From Aphis gossypii (lineage: Eukaryota; Arthropoda; Insecta; Hemiptera; Aphididae): a DNA stretch of 64,000 nt. This document shows positions 61,711 to 64,000 of the stretch, in pieces. Below the pieces are notes generated by a model, which was given only the letters and a program-made list of their open reading frames with translations, had not been told where the DNA came from and searched no databases. Where the stretch lies: contig NC_065533.1 in NCBI RefSeq assembly GCF_020184175.1, forward strand, positions 57,450,351 through 57,514,350, given 5' to 3'. The first letter of the stretch is position 1. Each line of letters begins with the position of its first letter. Both the position numbers and the translations under genes were made by a program.

Positions 61711-64000
61711 AAATAGATACAATTTTAACAACTTATAAGATTTGCATTGATGATCATCTCAGCATTATTTATTTATTTTTTTTTAAAGTGTATGTTCTAA
61801 AATCTTAATTATCTTTGTTAGAATAATTTTATCTTAAAGTAATTTTATTTAAACTAATGTATAATTTAGTTCCTAACACATTTTTATTGTCATTATGGAT
61901 CATTGCTACTTATAATTAGTTATTACAAGAATCATATTATCTAGAAATTTTAACACAAACATTTTTACTGTGTATATATCACAAATTCATAATTATACAA
62001 CTAATTAATTCTTAGTGGCTAATCTCACATTGAAATATTTTTACCATTGTGGCACTGCGGTACTCTTAAAAATGTATGTGATATTTTACTTTATTTGATT
62101 GTTACACCTTATTAAAATACATAATTTCGCTTGTTTAATTAATAGTATTTAATCAATTTTTGTTTTATAATGAAAGCTTTACCTTTCAAGCTATGAAGTC
62201 CACTAGATAATATTCTTACATTATATTTGGTAATTGGTAATTTCACTGTAATACTAAACATAAAGGAGTTGGAATGGATTCTTGTAAACGTACAATTTGA
62301 TATGTTATGCATTTGTAAGACAGACAAAGCTTGCAGATGTAGTGTCCGCTTATAGATTATTTAATTAGTTATTTCACTGTAATACTAAACATAGAGAAGT
62401 TGGAATGGATTCTTGTAAATGTATAATTTGCTATGTTATGAATTTGTAAGACAGACAAAGTTTGCAGGTTTAGTGTCCTCTTAATAAATTATTTAATTAG
62501 TTAACCCTCGATTTACAAACAAATTATTCAAAAACAATTCATTTAAATGTTCTTTAACATATGCTCATCTATTCACTCCTTTGAGAATCTAGTACTAAAC
62601 ATGTTATCAATCAGAGTAAATTTTGACCGATTATTCTCAAATAGGATTTTAAAATAATTATTTTTTATACATGACCAATTTCTTTTCAGCGATCAGCGTA
62701 TTGAAGGTTTTAATTAGGTAGCAAAATGGATTAGGTAAACAGAGATTCTACTTAGAACACTTTTTTTTTTACAAATTTGGATGTACACTTCATATAAAGA
62801 TATGTCTCGTTAAAATGTATATCCAACTATGAGGTTTGCTCTTTCAGATAAATAAATGGAACAACTTGTATGTAGCATTCTTAATGAACATATTATTAAG
62901 ACGTTCAAATCCATTTTCAATATCAAATAAATTGTTATGGTGAAATGAAAGTAGATTAATACTAAGCAATTAAACAATATGGGATTAAATGCAACCACCA
63001 CGCACCTAATATATCTATAATTTATAGAACACCGAAACACGCATGTTACGTATCAATTAATCCTCTTCTTTAAAAAAATATTTTGTTTGCCTTTGCAAGC
63101 AGAATTTTCTATAATAATACGTTGATTTTTACAACATTTTAATTGTTAATTGAGTCTCGAGCATTATTAGTTTATAACTTATAATTAATAATGTTTATAC
63201 CTTAATGTTAGACAGTTGTTAAATTCACACCAAGCCGTTTTACCGTCAAATTTTAACACATTAATTACACGTATATATCTAATAAAATACGAATAAATTA
63301 ATTAATCTGGCATTTACTGAATGAAATTTTCTAGAATTTATAGTCTATACTGACTTATCACTATTGTGCTATCATAGTATCATATAATAATTATTATGAA
63401 ATGCCTTTTTCGCCCTCTGTTGATACCGTTTTGATAATACAAAATACGAACAAATTAGTTAACGATTTCATGTTAGGCAAAATATTGAGAACGGACATTT
63501 GGTACCCGGGAGTCGGGAACTATTAGCTATAGGACATTTGAACCATTTAGTCATCGGCGTTTGTTGAATAATATTGATTATAGGTTACCCGATAACTTTA
63601 TCATTTTGATAAATTTATACAAATCTTACAGATAATAGAATTAGGTTTGGAAATAAATAAAATACCATTTTCAAATTTGTTTTCTGAAACAAAATAGTAA
63701 TGTAGGTAAAAATAAAGAAGTCATTAGATTTGAAGTTTTAACCTTCTAAATTTTGCAATTTTTAGCATTTTACTGGTGCAAAGGCAGACTAATCTCTAGC
63801 TATTTATTTTCAAAACTCGCATATTTTATCGAGTGAAAATCGAATTATTAATATTTTGTAATTTATAAATTTTTATATTTTGAATGAAATCATCAACTAA
63901 TATTGAACCGACTTTTAAACTTAATACTGTTTTCTTAATATTTAAATGTTACTTGAGAAATTAACTAAAGTAAAGGTTTAAAGAATAGGTAAGTTGTGTA
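61410..64000 (+). other. Start of the MePCE intron before the methyltransferase exons
   Basis: Starts with sequence homologous to intron 1 of the short paralogue (to about 61710). Later it contains a 131-bp tandem duplication (62241-62502). No exon resembling RYYGYRNP or later parts of the Bin3 domain occurs before the window ends. The rest is AT-rich and featureless. Confidence 0.7.
62241..62502 (+). repeat. Two-copy tandem repeat, 131-bp period
   Basis: The string TTTCACTGTAATACTAAACA starts at 62241 and again at 62372. The units also share GTTGGAATGGATTCTTGTAA and TTTGTAAGACAGACAAAG. The copies differ at a number of sites, so it is not recent. No similar unit was noticed in the paralogous intron. 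Confidence 0.85.

Noticed and set aside
1..64000. CRISPR arrays, operons, riboswitches, bacterial insertion sequences
   Set aside because: None seen; spliced genes and repeat types show this is eukaryotic nuclear DNA.

Overview
The window is animal nuclear DNA, very AT-rich, with spliced genes (GT-AG introns), CpG-richer promoter patches and many decayed transposons. The word usage (frequent TAGGTACCTA-like strings), the repeat families and the gene content suggest a hemipteran insect, most likely an aphid. That assignment is inference from composition. All recognised genes lie on the + strand.

Layout. (1) 793-4809: a two-exon gene for an about 1149-residue, Asn/Asp/Tyr-rich, probably disordered protein ending in seven about 37-residue DDYYYQN repeats; I do not recognise its family. 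(2) 4.8-14.7 kb: gene-poor DNA holding a three-level nested transposon. (3) 14.8-24.6 kb: a four-exon gene for an EF-hand/WD40 protein of the WDR49/WDR64/EFCAB8 group, which includes the fly 'WD repeat-containing protein on Y chromosome'. Its second exon is strikingly GC-rich. A 5S-rRNA-like sequence lies in its last intron. (4) 25.9-29.7 kb: a complete, short (315-residue) Bin3/MePCE-type methyltransferase gene (7SK-RNA 5' capping family). (5) 29.7-48.6 kb: a transposon graveyard with a LINE fossil, a hAT transposase fossil, a GC-rich palindromic MITE and long degenerate repeat arrays. (6) 48.7-64.0 kb: the 5' part of a second, full-length-type MePCE gene: CpG-rich promoter and leader, an about 9.4 kb TE-filled intron, and three N-terminal coding exons; the methyltransferase exons lie beyond the window.

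The most notable point is that (4) and (6) are tandem paralogues. They share the CpG-rich leader, the 3' end of the last N-terminal coding exon and the following intron. The short copy has lost the N-terminal exons and begins translation at an ATG where the long copy has a Lys AAG codon. Both leaders carry an open, AUG-less frame with a conserved CGNG-x-RR-x-WQHC peptide whose codon differences are mostly synonymous. The long copy carries a 15-A coding homopolymer that breaks the reading frame. The recognisable family sequence resumes in the -1 frame, so an assembly error, a real lesion or programmed slippage are all open.
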